64,000 nt of DNA from Allomesorhizobium camelthorni (GTDB taxonomy: Bacteria; Pseudomonadota; Alphaproteobacteria; Rhizobiales; Rhizobiaceae), in the NCBI RefSeq assembly GCF_011045125.1, contig NZ_JAAKZF010000004.1, positions 124,001-188,000 of the forward strand. The letters are read 5' to 3'. Within the stretch, counting starts at the first letter, position 1. Every line of letters starts with the position of its first letter. The notes beneath the pieces were generated by a model, which was not told the origin of the DNA, did not search any database, and saw nothing but the letters and a program-made list of their open reading frames with translations. Positions 25,417-33,425 of the stretch are shown one piece after another. The position numbers and the translations under genes are program-made.

Positions 25417-27366
25417 ATGCAAGGAAAAACATCCGACGTCTTCGACCTATTTTCGGAGATTTACACGGATACGGCTCGAGAGGAGATGAGCCTTCAGCAA
25501 TATCTCCTCGCTTGTTGCGAGGACAGTTCGATGTATGCCTCCGCTCCCGAGCGGATGGTCGCGGCAATAGGCGAACCCAACCTGGTCGACACCAGCAAGG
25601 ACGAACGGCTCGGCCGCATTTTCGCGAACAGGACGATCAAGATCTATCCTTCGTTTGCGGAATTCTACGGCATGGAAGACACGATCGAGCGTATCGTCGG
25701 CTATTTCCGCTATGCCTCCCAGGGGCTCGAGGAGCGCAAGCAGATCCTTTACCTTCTCGGTCCGGTCGGCGGCGGCAAGTCGTCGCTGGCGGAGCGGCTC
25801 AAGAAGCTGATGGAGGAGCGCCCGATCTACACGCTGAAGGTCGGCAACGAGGTCAGCCCGGTATTCGAATCGCCGCTCGGGCTCTTCAATCCGGATCGCA
25901 TGGGCGATCTGCTGGAGGAAAAATACGGCATCGCGCGCCGCCGTCTGAACGGCCTGATTTCGCCCTGGGCGGCCAAGCGGCTCGATGAGTTGAACGGCGA
26001 CATCTCCAAGTTCAGCGTCGTCAGGCTGACGCCTTCCCGGCTACGCCAGATCGGCATCGCCAAGACCGAGCCGGGCGACGAGAACAACCAGGACGTCTCC
26101 GCGCTGGTCGGCAAGGTCGACATCCGCAAGCTCGAGGATTTCAGCCAGTCCGATCCCGACGCCTACTCCTACAGCGGCGGCCTGAACCGGACGACGCAAG
26201 GCCTGCTGGAATTCGTCGAGATGTTCAAGGCGCCGATCAAGGTGCTGCACCCGCTGCTGACGGCAACCCAGGAAGGCAGCTACAACGGCACTGAAAGCTT
26301 CGGGGCCTTCCCATACCAGGGCATTGTTGTTGCCCATTCCAACGAGTCGGAATGGCTGCAGTTCAAGAACAACAAGAACAATGAGGCGTTCCTCGACCGC
26401 ATATTGGTGGTCAAGGTTCCCTATTGCCTGCGGGTCACCGAAGAAAGGCAGATCTACGAAAAGCTGCTGCGCGAAAGCGAACTGGCCAGCAGCCCCTGCG
26501 CTCCCGAAGTGCTGGACATTTTGAGCCGGTTCACCGTCTCGACGCGCCTGGCCGAGCACGACAATTCGCCGCTTTATACCAAGATGAGGGTTTATGACGG
26601 CGAAAACCTGAAGGAAATCGACCCGAAGGCAAAGTCGGTGCAGGAATACCGCGACGCGGCGGGCGTCGACGAGGGCATGACCGGCGTCAGCACCCGCTTC
26701 GCCTTCAAGATCCTGTCACAGACGTTCAACTACGACACAGAGGAAGTGGCCGCCGATCCGGTGCACATGATGTACATATTGGAGCAGGCGATCAGGCGCG
26801 AGCAGTTCCCGAAGGAAACGGAATCCGACTATCTCGATTTCATCAAGTCGGAACTGGCCACGCGCTATGCCGAGTTCATCGGCCACGAGATCCAGAAGGC
26901 CTATCTGGAGTCCTACAGCGAATACGGCCAGAACCTGTTCGACCGTTATATCGCCTACGCCGACGCCTGGATCGAGGACCAGGATTACAAGGATCCCGAC
27001 ACCGGCCAAAATCTCAATCGCGAGGTGCTGGACAACGAGCTGTCGCAGATCGAAAAGCCGGCCGGCATCGCCAATCCCAAGGACTTCCGCAACGAGGTCG
27101 TGAAGTTCACGCTGCGCGCCAGGGCCCGCAATCATGGGCGCAACCCGGCATGGACGAGCTACGAAAAGCTGCGCGAAGTGATCGAGAAGCGGATGTTCGG
27201 GCAGGTCGAGGACCTGCTTCCCGTGATCAGCTTCGGCTCCAAGCAGGACAGCGTGACGGAGAAGCGGCATACTGAGTTCGTGCACCGGATGGTCGAGCGC
27301 GGCTACACCAGACGCCAGGTCCGTCGGCTGGTAGACTGGTACATGCGCGTCAACAAGGCGGGCTGA
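25417..27366 (+). CDS. prkA: PrkA serine protein kinase (YeaG)
   Basis: Cytoplasmic AAA-fold serine kinase of about 649 aa. An N-terminal PrkA AAA domain has Walker A GPVGGGKS at residues 115-122, followed by the C-terminal kinase-like domain (FRNEVVKFTLRARARNHGRNP). In enterobacteria YeaG/YeaH respond to nitrogen starvation and stationary phase; in Bacillus PrkA affects sporulation. It heads an operon with yeaH (19 bp gap) and spoVR. ATG 25417 was chosen because GAGGG precedes it; ATG 25402 is the alternative. Confidence 0.9.
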   Translation: MQGKTSDVFDLFSEIYTDTAREEMSLQQYLLACCEDSSMYASAPERMVAAIGEPNLVDTSKDERLGRIFANRTIKIYPSFAEFYGMEDTIERIVGYFRYASQGLEERKQILYLLGPVGGGKSSLAERLKKLMEERPIYTLKVGNEVSPVFESPLGLFNPDRMGDLLEEKYGIARRRLNGLISPWAAKRLDELNGDISKFSVVRLTPSRLRQIGIAKTEPGDENNQDVSALVGKVDIRKLEDFSQSDPDAYSYSGGLNRTTQGLLEFVEMFKAPIKVLHPLLTATQEGSYNGTESFGAFPYQGIVVAHSNESEWLQFKNNKNNEAFLDRILVVKVPYCLRVTEERQIYEKLLRESELASSPCAPEVLDILSRFTVSTRLAEHDNSPLYTKMRVYDGENLKEIDPKAKSVQEYRDAAGVDEGMTGVSTRFAFKILSQTFNYDTEEVAADPVHMMYILEQAIRREQFPKETESDYLDFIKSELATRYAEFIGHEIQKAYLESYSEYGQNLFDRYIAYADAWIEDQDYKDPDTGQNLNREVLDNELSQIEKPAGIANPKDFRNEVVKFTLRARARNHGRNPAWTSYEKLREVIEKRMFGQVEDLLPVISFGSKQDSVTEKRHTEFVHRMVERGYTRRQVRRLVDWYMRVNKAG

Positions 27367-27385
27367 AGCCCGCCCGGGAAGCTTC

Positions 27386-28696
27386 ATGCCGATCTTCATC
27401 GATCGCCGATTGAACCCGAAGGATAAGAGCCTTGGCAACCGCCAGCGCTTCCTGCGCCGTGCTCGCGAGGAGCTGAAGCGCAGCATCAGGGATCAGATCC
27501 GAACCGGCAAGATTTCCGACGTCGACGCCGAGCATGCGGTTTCGATGCCCGCAAGGGGCACCAGCGAACCGAGATTCGACGACGCGAAGGACAGCGGCCG
27601 GCGCCAGCACGTCCTGCCCGGCAACAAGCATTTTGCCCCCGGCGATCGTATCCCGAAGCCCAGCCAGGGCGGCGGGATCGGAAGCCGGCCCGGCAAGCGG
27701 GTTTCCGAAGACGATTTCCGTTTCGTGCTTTCGCGCGAAGAGGTGCTCGATCTCTTCTTCGAGGACCTCGAACTGCCCGACATGGTCAAGCTCAATCTCA
27801 AGGAGATCGTCGCGTTCAAGCCGCGCCGGGCTGGCTTTACCGTGACCGGATCTGCGACCAACATCAATGTCGGGCGCACGATGCGCCACAGCCATGGCCG
27901 CCGCATCGCGCTGAAGCGTCCCAAGCGGCAGGATGTGGAGGCGGTGAAGCAGGAGCTTGCGGCGCTGGAGGCGGCCCCGCCAAACCCGGCCGCAAGCCAG
28001 CGGATAGCCGAGTTGCGCGTGGAGTTGGAACGGCTGGAGCGCCGGCGCAGGCTGATCGCCTTTGTCGATCCGATCGACATCCGCTTCAACCGCTTCGACC
28101 CGCAACCGGTGCCGAACGCCAATGCGGTGATGTTCTGCCTCATGGACGTGTCCGGCTCCATGGGCGAGCGCGAGAAGGATCTGGCCAAGCGGTTCTTCGT
28201 GCTGCTCCATCTTTTCCTGAAGCGCCGCTACGACCGCACCGAAATCGTCTTCATCCGCCACACGCACGAGGCGCAGGAGGTGGACGAGGAAACCTTCTTC
28301 TACAGCACGCAAAGCGGCGGCACGATCGTATCCACCGCGCTCGAAGAAATGCGCCGCGTCATCGACGAGCGCTATCCCAGCAAAGAATGGAACATCTATG
28401 CCGCGCAAGCATCGGATGGCGACAATTCCGTCACCGATTCCGAGCGCTGTATTTCACTTCTCGACGGCGAGATCATGCGGCTGTGCCAGTATTTCGCCTA
28501 TGTCGAGATCATCGACGAGCGCGAGAGCCACATATTCGGCTCGACGGACAACGGCACCTCGCTGTGGCAGGCCTACAGCACCGTCGACGACAATTGGCCG
28601 AACTTCCAGATGACCCGCATCGCAAAGGCCGCCGACATCTATCCGGTCTTCCGCCGGCTCTTCACCAAGCAACCCGCCCTTCAAAAGAGCGGATGA
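27386..28696 (+). CDS. yeaH: YeaH/DUF444 family protein with von Willebrand A-like domain
   Basis: Protein of 436 aa. The N-terminal half is basic and begins with the family signature MPIFIDRRLNPKDKSLGNRQRF; a C-terminal vWA-like domain carries a MIDAS motif DVSGS at residues 254-258. It acts with PrkA, probably as partner or substrate. A charged coiled-coil stretch (about residues 180-222, QELAALEAAPPNP to ERLERRRRL) lies in the middle. The stop overlaps the spoVR start (ATGA at 28693-28696). Confidence 0.9.
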   Translation: MPIFIDRRLNPKDKSLGNRQRFLRRAREELKRSIRDQIRTGKISDVDAEHAVSMPARGTSEPRFDDAKDSGRRQHVLPGNKHFAPGDRIPKPSQGGGIGSRPGKRVSEDDFRFVLSREEVLDLFFEDLELPDMVKLNLKEIVAFKPRRAGFTVTGSATNINVGRTMRHSHGRRIALKRPKRQDVEAVKQELAALEAAPPNPAASQRIAELRVELERLERRRRLIAFVDPIDIRFNRFDPQPVPNANAVMFCLMDVSGSMGEREKDLAKRFFVLLHLFLKRRYDRTEIVFIRHTHEAQEVDEETFFYSTQSGGTIVSTALEEMRRVIDERYPSKEWNIYAAQASDGDNSVTDSERCISLLDGEIMRLCQYFAYVEIIDERESHIFGSTDNGTSLWQAYSTVDDNWPNFQMTRIAKAADIYPVFRRLFTKQPALQKSG

Positions 28697-30258
28697 GAGC
28701 AAGGTCGATGCCCATGGATCCAGGCACATCCGGTTTGCTGTTTCCTGGTTCGGACTGGGATTTCGCCACGCTGTCGCGCGCCCACGACGCCATCGGGAAG
28801 ATCGCGACCGACGAGCTTCACCTCGACGTCTATCCCGTGCAGATGGAGATCATCTCGTCCGAGCAGATGCTCGACGCCTACTCCTCGATCGGCATGCCGC
28901 TGATGTACCGCCACTGGTCGTTCGGCAAGCATTTCCTCTACCAGGAGCTTTTGTACCGCAAGGCCGGCCGCGGGCTCGCTTACGAACTCGTCATCAACTC
29001 CAATCCCTGCATCGTCTACCTGATGGAGGAGAACACCATGCCGTTGCAGGCATTGGTGACGGCGCATGCCGCCTTCGGCCACAACCACTTCTTCAAGAAC
29101 AATTATCTGTTCCGCCAGTGGACGGATGCGGGCGCGATCTTGAGCTATCTGGATTTCGCCAAGAGCTACATCACGCGCTGCGAGGAACGCCACGGACTGG
29201 CCGCGGTGGAGGAAATCCTCGATGCGGCGCACTCATTGATGGAACAGGGCGTGTTCAGGTATCGGCGCCCGCCGAAGCTGTCGTCGGAAAAGCAGCGCGA
29301 AGGCATTCGCGAGCGCCTGGAATACGAAGAACGGTCATACAACGATCTGTGGCGGACCGTTCCGAAGCCCAAGAGCGGCGAACCGGCCGACGAGGCGGAA
29401 TCCAAAGTGGCGGAGCGGAAGAGATCGCTGCATCTGCCGGAAGAGAACCTGCTTTATTTCCTCGAGAAGAACAGCCTGATCCTGGAGCCCTGGCAGCGCG
29501 AGGTCATCAGGATCGTCCGCATCATCGCGCAATATTTCTACCCGCAGCGGCAGACGCAGGTGATGAACGAAGGCTGCGCCACCTTCGTGCACTACACCAT
29601 CACGAACACGCTTTTCGACCGGGGCCAGATCAGCGAAGGCGCCATGCTGGAGATCCTGCGCAGCCATTCGAACGTGGTTTTCCAGCCGGGGTTCGACGAC
29701 CCTCGCTATTCGGGCATCAATCCCTATGCGCTCGGCCTCGACCTGATGCAGGACATCCAGCGAATCTGCATGCATCCGACGGCAGAGGACCGCGACTGGT
29801 TTCCAGACATCGCGGGCAATGGCGACTGGCGCGAAACCCTGCTTGAGGCCTGGGCCAACCATCGCGATGAATCGTTCATCCGTCAGTATCTCAGTCCTAC
29901 CCTGATAAGGAAATGGCGGCTCTTCACCCTCAACGACGCTGCGAGCGACTCGCACTACCAGGTCGCATCGATCCACAACGAACGGGGATACGAGAAGATT
30001 CGCTCAGCGCTCGCCGACAGCTATGATGTCGGGACGAGCCGGTCGGACATCCAGGTGGTCGACCTCGATCTCCTCGGCGACCGGCATCTGCGTTTGCAGC
30101 ACAAGATCAGGGACGGCATCGTCCTGGAGGAGGAGAGCCGGGACGCGACGCTGCGCCATGTCCGCAAGCTCTGGGGCTACGATGTCAGCCTGCAGGGCGT
30201 GGACGCCGAAACCGGCGCCTCGGTCTACGAGTGTTCGACACGCCAGATCGAAGAATGA
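28693..30258 (+). CDS. spoVR: SpoVR family protein (YcgB)
   Basis: SpoVR-like protein of about 521 aa, near the usual length. Conserved stretches include HWSFGKHFLYQE, YELVINSNPCIVYLMEENT, HAAFGHNHFFKNNYLF and VMNEGCATFVHY; the histidine/glutamate-rich pattern resembles a metal site. In Bacillus SpoVR is needed for spore cortex formation; in non-sporulating bacteria its role is unknown and it is almost always linked to prkA and yeaH, as here. ATG 28693 overlaps the yeaH stop; AAGG before ATG 28708 offers an alternative start. Confidence 0.9.
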   Translation: MRARSMPMDPGTSGLLFPGSDWDFATLSRAHDAIGKIATDELHLDVYPVQMEIISSEQMLDAYSSIGMPLMYRHWSFGKHFLYQELLYRKAGRGLAYELVINSNPCIVYLMEENTMPLQALVTAHAAFGHNHFFKNNYLFRQWTDAGAILSYLDFAKSYITRCEERHGLAAVEEILDAAHSLMEQGVFRYRRPPKLSSEKQREGIRERLEYEERSYNDLWRTVPKPKSGEPADEAESKVAERKRSLHLPEENLLYFLEKNSLILEPWQREVIRIVRIIAQYFYPQRQTQVMNEGCATFVHYTITNTLFDRGQISEGAMLEILRSHSNVVFQPGFDDPRYSGINPYALGLDLMQDIQRICMHPTAEDRDWFPDIAGNGDWRETLLEAWANHRDESFIRQYLSPTLIRKWRLFTLNDAASDSHYQVASIHNERGYEKIRSALADSYDVGTSRSDIQVVDLDLLGDRHLRLQHKIRDGIVLEEESRDATLRHVRKLWGYDVSLQGVDAETGASVYECSTRQIEE

Positions 30259-30280
30259 CCAGGCGCGCTACGGGCGCGGG

Positions 30281-30976
30281 TCAGACCGTCAAAAACTTTC
30301 GCACGTGAGGCTTGTCGAGGTCTTCGGCCGGACCGGTGTGCACGATCTGGCCGCGATCCATGACATAGACTTCGTCGGCGAGTTCGCGGCAGAAATCGAG
30401 ATATTGCTCGACCAGCAGCACGGCGATGCCTGCCTGGTCGCGCAGATAGCGGATGGCGCGGCCGATATCCTTGATGATCGACGGCTGGATGCCCTCGGTA
30501 GGCTCATCCAGCACCAGCAGCTTCGGGCGCATGACAAGCGCGCGGCCGATGGCGAGTTGCTGCTGCTGGCCGCCCGACAGGTCGCCGCCGCGCCGCGCCA
30601 GCATCTGTCTCAGCACCGGGAAAAGCTCGAACACGTGTCCGGGAACATTGCGATCGGCGCGTTTCAGCGACGCGAAGCCGGATTCGAGGTTTTCCTTCAC
30701 CGTCAGCAACGGGAAGATTTCCCGCCCCTGCGGCACGAATGCGATGCCCGACCGGGCGCGATCGTACGCCGCGCTCCGGTCGAGCGCCTTCCCCTCGAAG
30801 GCTACGCTTCCCGATGTCAGCCGGTGGTGGCCGACGATCGATCTCATCAGGCTGGTTTTGCCGACACCGTTGCGGCCGAGCACGCAGGTGATCTTGCCCG
30901 CCCGCGCCGTGAGCGAGACCCCGCGCAGCGCCTGCGCCGCGCCGTAATGGAGGGTGGCGTTGGAGACTTCCAGCAT
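30281..30976 (-). CDS. urtE: urea ABC transporter ATPase UrtE
   Basis: LivF-like ATPase of 231 aa for high-affinity urea import. Walker A GRNGVGKTS, signature LSGGQQQQLAIGRAL and Walker B LLVLDEPTEGIQPSI are intact; the run of glutamines after SGG is usual for UrtE. GGAGG lies seven bases before ATG 30976. It is the last gene of the leftward urt operon and converges with spoVR, 22 bp away. Confidence 0.92.
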   Translation of the reverse strand: MLEVSNATLHYGAAQALRGVSLTARAGKITCVLGRNGVGKTSLMRSIVGHHRLTSGSVAFEGKALDRSAAYDRARSGIAFVPQGREIFPLLTVKENLESGFASLKRADRNVPGHVFELFPVLRQMLARRGGDLSGGQQQQLAIGRALVMRPKLLVLDEPTEGIQPSIIKDIGRAIRYLRDQAGIAVLLVEQYLDFCRELADEVYVMDRGQIVHTGPAEDLDKPHVRKFLTV

Positions 30977-30995
30977 CAGAAGCCTCCGCAAAAGG

Positions 30996-31253
30996 TCAGG
31001 AGGCCTTTGACCCGACCAGCCACAGCTTGGGCCGGGGCTTTCTGGTCTCGACGGTGATGGTCCGATGGTGGCAGCTGAACGAGACCCGCCAGCACTCCCG
31101 CGCGCCGGAAGCCGTCTGCGTCTCCCACATGCCTTTTAATTTGAACGGCGGCGCGCCGACCTCGCTGCGCCACTCGACATTCCCGATCTGAAATTGAAAC
31201 TGGCCAGCTTTCAAGCCGGCGCGCAAACGCGTCCAAAGCTCGCGAGAGTTCAT
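30996..31253 (-). CDS. hypothetical 85-aa protein within the urt operon
   Basis: Open frame starting MNSRELWTRLRAGLKAGQFQ between urtD (8 bp after its stop) and urtE (19 bp before its start), in the operon direction. It is rich in tryptophan, arginine and lysine, has no signal peptide or membrane segment, and contains FKLKGMWETQTASGARECWR. The tight spacing and non-repetitive composition favour a real gene over an overlapping 98-codon frame. I do not recognise the family; a nitrogen-assimilation accessory role is only suggested by position. Confidence 0.6.
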   Translation of the reverse strand: MNSRELWTRLRAGLKAGQFQFQIGNVEWRSEVGAPPFKLKGMWETQTASGARECWRVSFSCHHRTITVETRKPRPKLWLVGSKAS

Positions 31254-31261
31254 TGCAGTCC

Positions 31262-32008
31262 CTACCGCCCAAGATACACCTCCATTACTCGCTCATCTGA
31301 CGAGACAAAATCAAGTGTTCCTTCGGACAGGACCGCCCCTTCGTGCAGGCATGTGACTTTTACGCCAAGCTCGCGCACGAAATGCATGTCATGCTCGACG
31401 ACGATGATCGAATGCGTCTGGTTGATGTCCTTCAGGAGACGCGCGGTTTCTTCGGTCTCTGCGTCGGTCATGCCGGCGACCGGCTCGTCGACCAGGAGCA
31501 GCTTCGGATCCTGCGCCAGGAGCATGCCGATCTCCAGCCACTGCTTCTGGCCGTGCGAGAGGTTGGCGGCCAGGGCGCCACGCTTGTCGCCAAGCCGGGT
31601 GACGCCGAGGATGTCGTCGATGCGGCGCGCCTCCTCGGCCGACCGGCGGTGGAACAGCGCCGGAAAGATCGAGCGCGGACCGTTGAGCGACAGCACCAGA
31701 TTGTCCTCGACCGTATGGCTATCGAACACGGTCGGCTTCTGGAACTTGCGGCCGATCCCCATCATGGCGATCTCGGCCTCGTCGTGGCGTGTCAGATCGA
31801 CCTGACCGTCGAAGAACACCTCGCCCTCGTCGGGCCGCGTCTTGCCGGTGACGATGTCCATCATCGTCGTCTTGCCCGCCCCATTGGGGCCGATGATCGC
31901 GCGCATCTCGCCCCTGTCGAGCACCAGCGAGAGCTTGTTGATGGCGCGAAAGCCGTCGAAGGCGACGGAGACGCCGTCGAGATAGAGAATGGTGCCGGAT
32001 TTCGACAT
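31262..32008 (-). CDS. urtD: urea ABC transporter ATPase UrtD
   Basis: LivG-like ATPase of 248 aa pairing with UrtE. Walker A GPNGAGKTT, the unusual signature NLSHGQKQWLEIGML typical of UrtD, and Walker B LLLVDEPVAGMTDAE are intact. It starts three bases after the urtC stop, so translation is probably coupled. Confidence 0.93.
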   Translation of the reverse strand: MSKSGTILYLDGVSVAFDGFRAINKLSLVLDRGEMRAIIGPNGAGKTTMMDIVTGKTRPDEGEVFFDGQVDLTRHDEAEIAMMGIGRKFQKPTVFDSHTVEDNLVLSLNGPRSIFPALFHRRSAEEARRIDDILGVTRLGDKRGALAANLSHGQKQWLEIGMLLAQDPKLLLVDEPVAGMTDAETEETARLLKDINQTHSIIVVEHDMHFVRELGVKVTCLHEGAVLSEGTLDFVSSDERVMEVYLGR

Positions 32009-32011
32009 CTT

Positions 32012-33247
32012 CTACTCCGCCGGTTGCGGCTCGGGGCCGCCACTGGGTTTCGCCCACTCGCCGGTCGGCGCGCCAGATTGTGCGCGCCCGATCTTGGGCG
32101 GCGTCGGGTCGATGTCTGTGCCGGCCTCCGCCGCGACGGAAACTTGTCGCTGCGCCCGCGCATCGCGCCACTGGTCCCACAGGCCGACGATTCCCTTGGG
32201 CAGGAACAGCGTGACTGCGACGAACAGCCCGCCGAGCGCGAACAGCCACAGTTCCGGAAGCGCGCCGGTGAACCAGCTTTTTCCGGCGTTGACGAGCAGC
32301 GCGCCGATGATCGGGCCGACGATGGTGCCGCGGCCGCCGACGGCGGTCCACACCACCACCTCGATCGAATTGCCGGGGTCGAACTCGCCAGGATTGATGA
32401 TGCCGACCTGCGGCACGTAGAGCGCGCCGGCGATGCCCGCCATCACCGCCGATACGGTGAAGGCGAAGAGCTTCACGTTTTCCGCCCGCCAGCCGAGGAA
32501 GCGGGTGCGGCTTTCGGCGTTGCGCACGGCGATCAGCAGCTTGCCGAATTTCGAGCTCACGATCAGCCAGGTGACGAAAACGCCGAGCGCCAGTGCGATG
32601 GCGCTCGCAGCAAACAGCGCCGAGCGCGTGGCGTTCGCCTGCACGTTGAACCCGAGTATGTCCTTGAAGTCGGTCAGGCCGTTATTGCCGCCGAAACCCA
32701 TGTCGTTGCGGAAGAAGGCGAGCAGCAGCGCGTAGGTCATCGCCTGCGTGATGATCGAGAGATAAACGCCGGTGACGCGGCTGCGGAAGGCAAACCAGCC
32801 AAACACCAGGGCGAGCAGCCCAGGTACGAGCATGACCATCAGCGCCGCGAACCAGAACTGGTCGAAGCCGTACCAGAACCAGGGCAGTTCCTTCCAGTTC
32901 AGGAACACCATGAAGTCGGGCAGGTCGGGATTGCCGTAGACTCCCCTCGAGCCGATCTGGCGCATCAGATACATGCCCATCGCGTAGCCGCCGAGCGCGA
33001 AGAACGCGCCGTGGCCGAGCGAGAGGATGCCGCAATAGCCCCAGACGAGGTCGAGCGACAGCGCCAGCAGCGCGTAGCAGAGATATTTGCCGACCAGCGC
33101 CACCATATAGGGCGGCACGTGGAAGGCGCTGCCGGCCGGCACGGCGACGTTGAGCACGGGCACGACGATCGCCGCCGCGACCAGCAGCACGATGGCGACG
33201 AAGATGCGGCGGTCGGAGCCGGCGGCGAAGAATTTTCCGGAGATCAC
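32012..33247 (-). CDS. urtC: urea ABC transporter permease UrtC
   Basis: LivM-type inner-membrane permease, 411 aa, with about nine to ten hydrophobic segments and the family stretches GYCGILSLGHGAFFALGGYAM and FGGNNGLTDFKDILGF. The C terminus carries a hydrophilic proline/glycine-rich tail (TPPKIGRAQSGAPTGEWAKP) longer than the membrane core needs. It is separated from urtB by palindromic repeat copy G. Confidence 0.92.
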   Translation of the reverse strand: MISGKFFAAGSDRRIFVAIVLLVAAAIVVPVLNVAVPAGSAFHVPPYMVALVGKYLCYALLALSLDLVWGYCGILSLGHGAFFALGGYAMGMYLMRQIGSRGVYGNPDLPDFMVFLNWKELPWFWYGFDQFWFAALMVMLVPGLLALVFGWFAFRSRVTGVYLSIITQAMTYALLLAFFRNDMGFGGNNGLTDFKDILGFNVQANATRSALFAASAIALALGVFVTWLIVSSKFGKLLIAVRNAESRTRFLGWRAENVKLFAFTVSAVMAGIAGALYVPQVGIINPGEFDPGNSIEVVVWTAVGGRGTIVGPIIGALLVNAGKSWFTGALPELWLFALGGLFVAVTLFLPKGIVGLWDQWRDARAQRQVSVAAEAGTDIDPTPPKIGRAQSGAPTGEWAKPSGGPEPQPAE

Positions 33248-33298
33248 GGCAGGGATCTCCGACGCCGACCGCCGAACACAAGGCTCTTTCCAGGAGAA

Positions 33299-33395
33299 CC
33301 CCCACCCCTAACCCCTCCCCTCAAGGGGGAGGGGGACACGAAAGCGCCGCCGCCAAGTCCCCCTCCCCCTTGAGGGGAGGGGTTAGGGGTGGGGG
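33299..33395. repeat. family 2 palindromic repeat, copy G
   Basis: Perfect 26-bp complementary arms at 33299-33324 and 33370-33395, identical to those of the copy at 9283, around a 45-bp centre with a GGGGGAGGGG/CCCCTCCCCC secondary stem. It lies in the urtB-urtC intergenic space of an otherwise tight operon. Confidence 0.92.
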
Positions 33396-33425
33396 TAAGA
33401 TCTTCGAAGAACCCGCGGCCCGTCA

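Noticed and set aside
30976-31272. 98-codon frame overlapping the 85-codon ORF between urtD and urtE
   Set aside because: Only one frame can be real; the 85-codon one has better spacing to both neighbours and less shadow-like composition.
31343-33373. 676-codon plus-strand frame opposite urtD and urtC
   Set aside because: Shadow of real minus-strand genes; composition is dominated by R, A, H and D with no recognisable domain.
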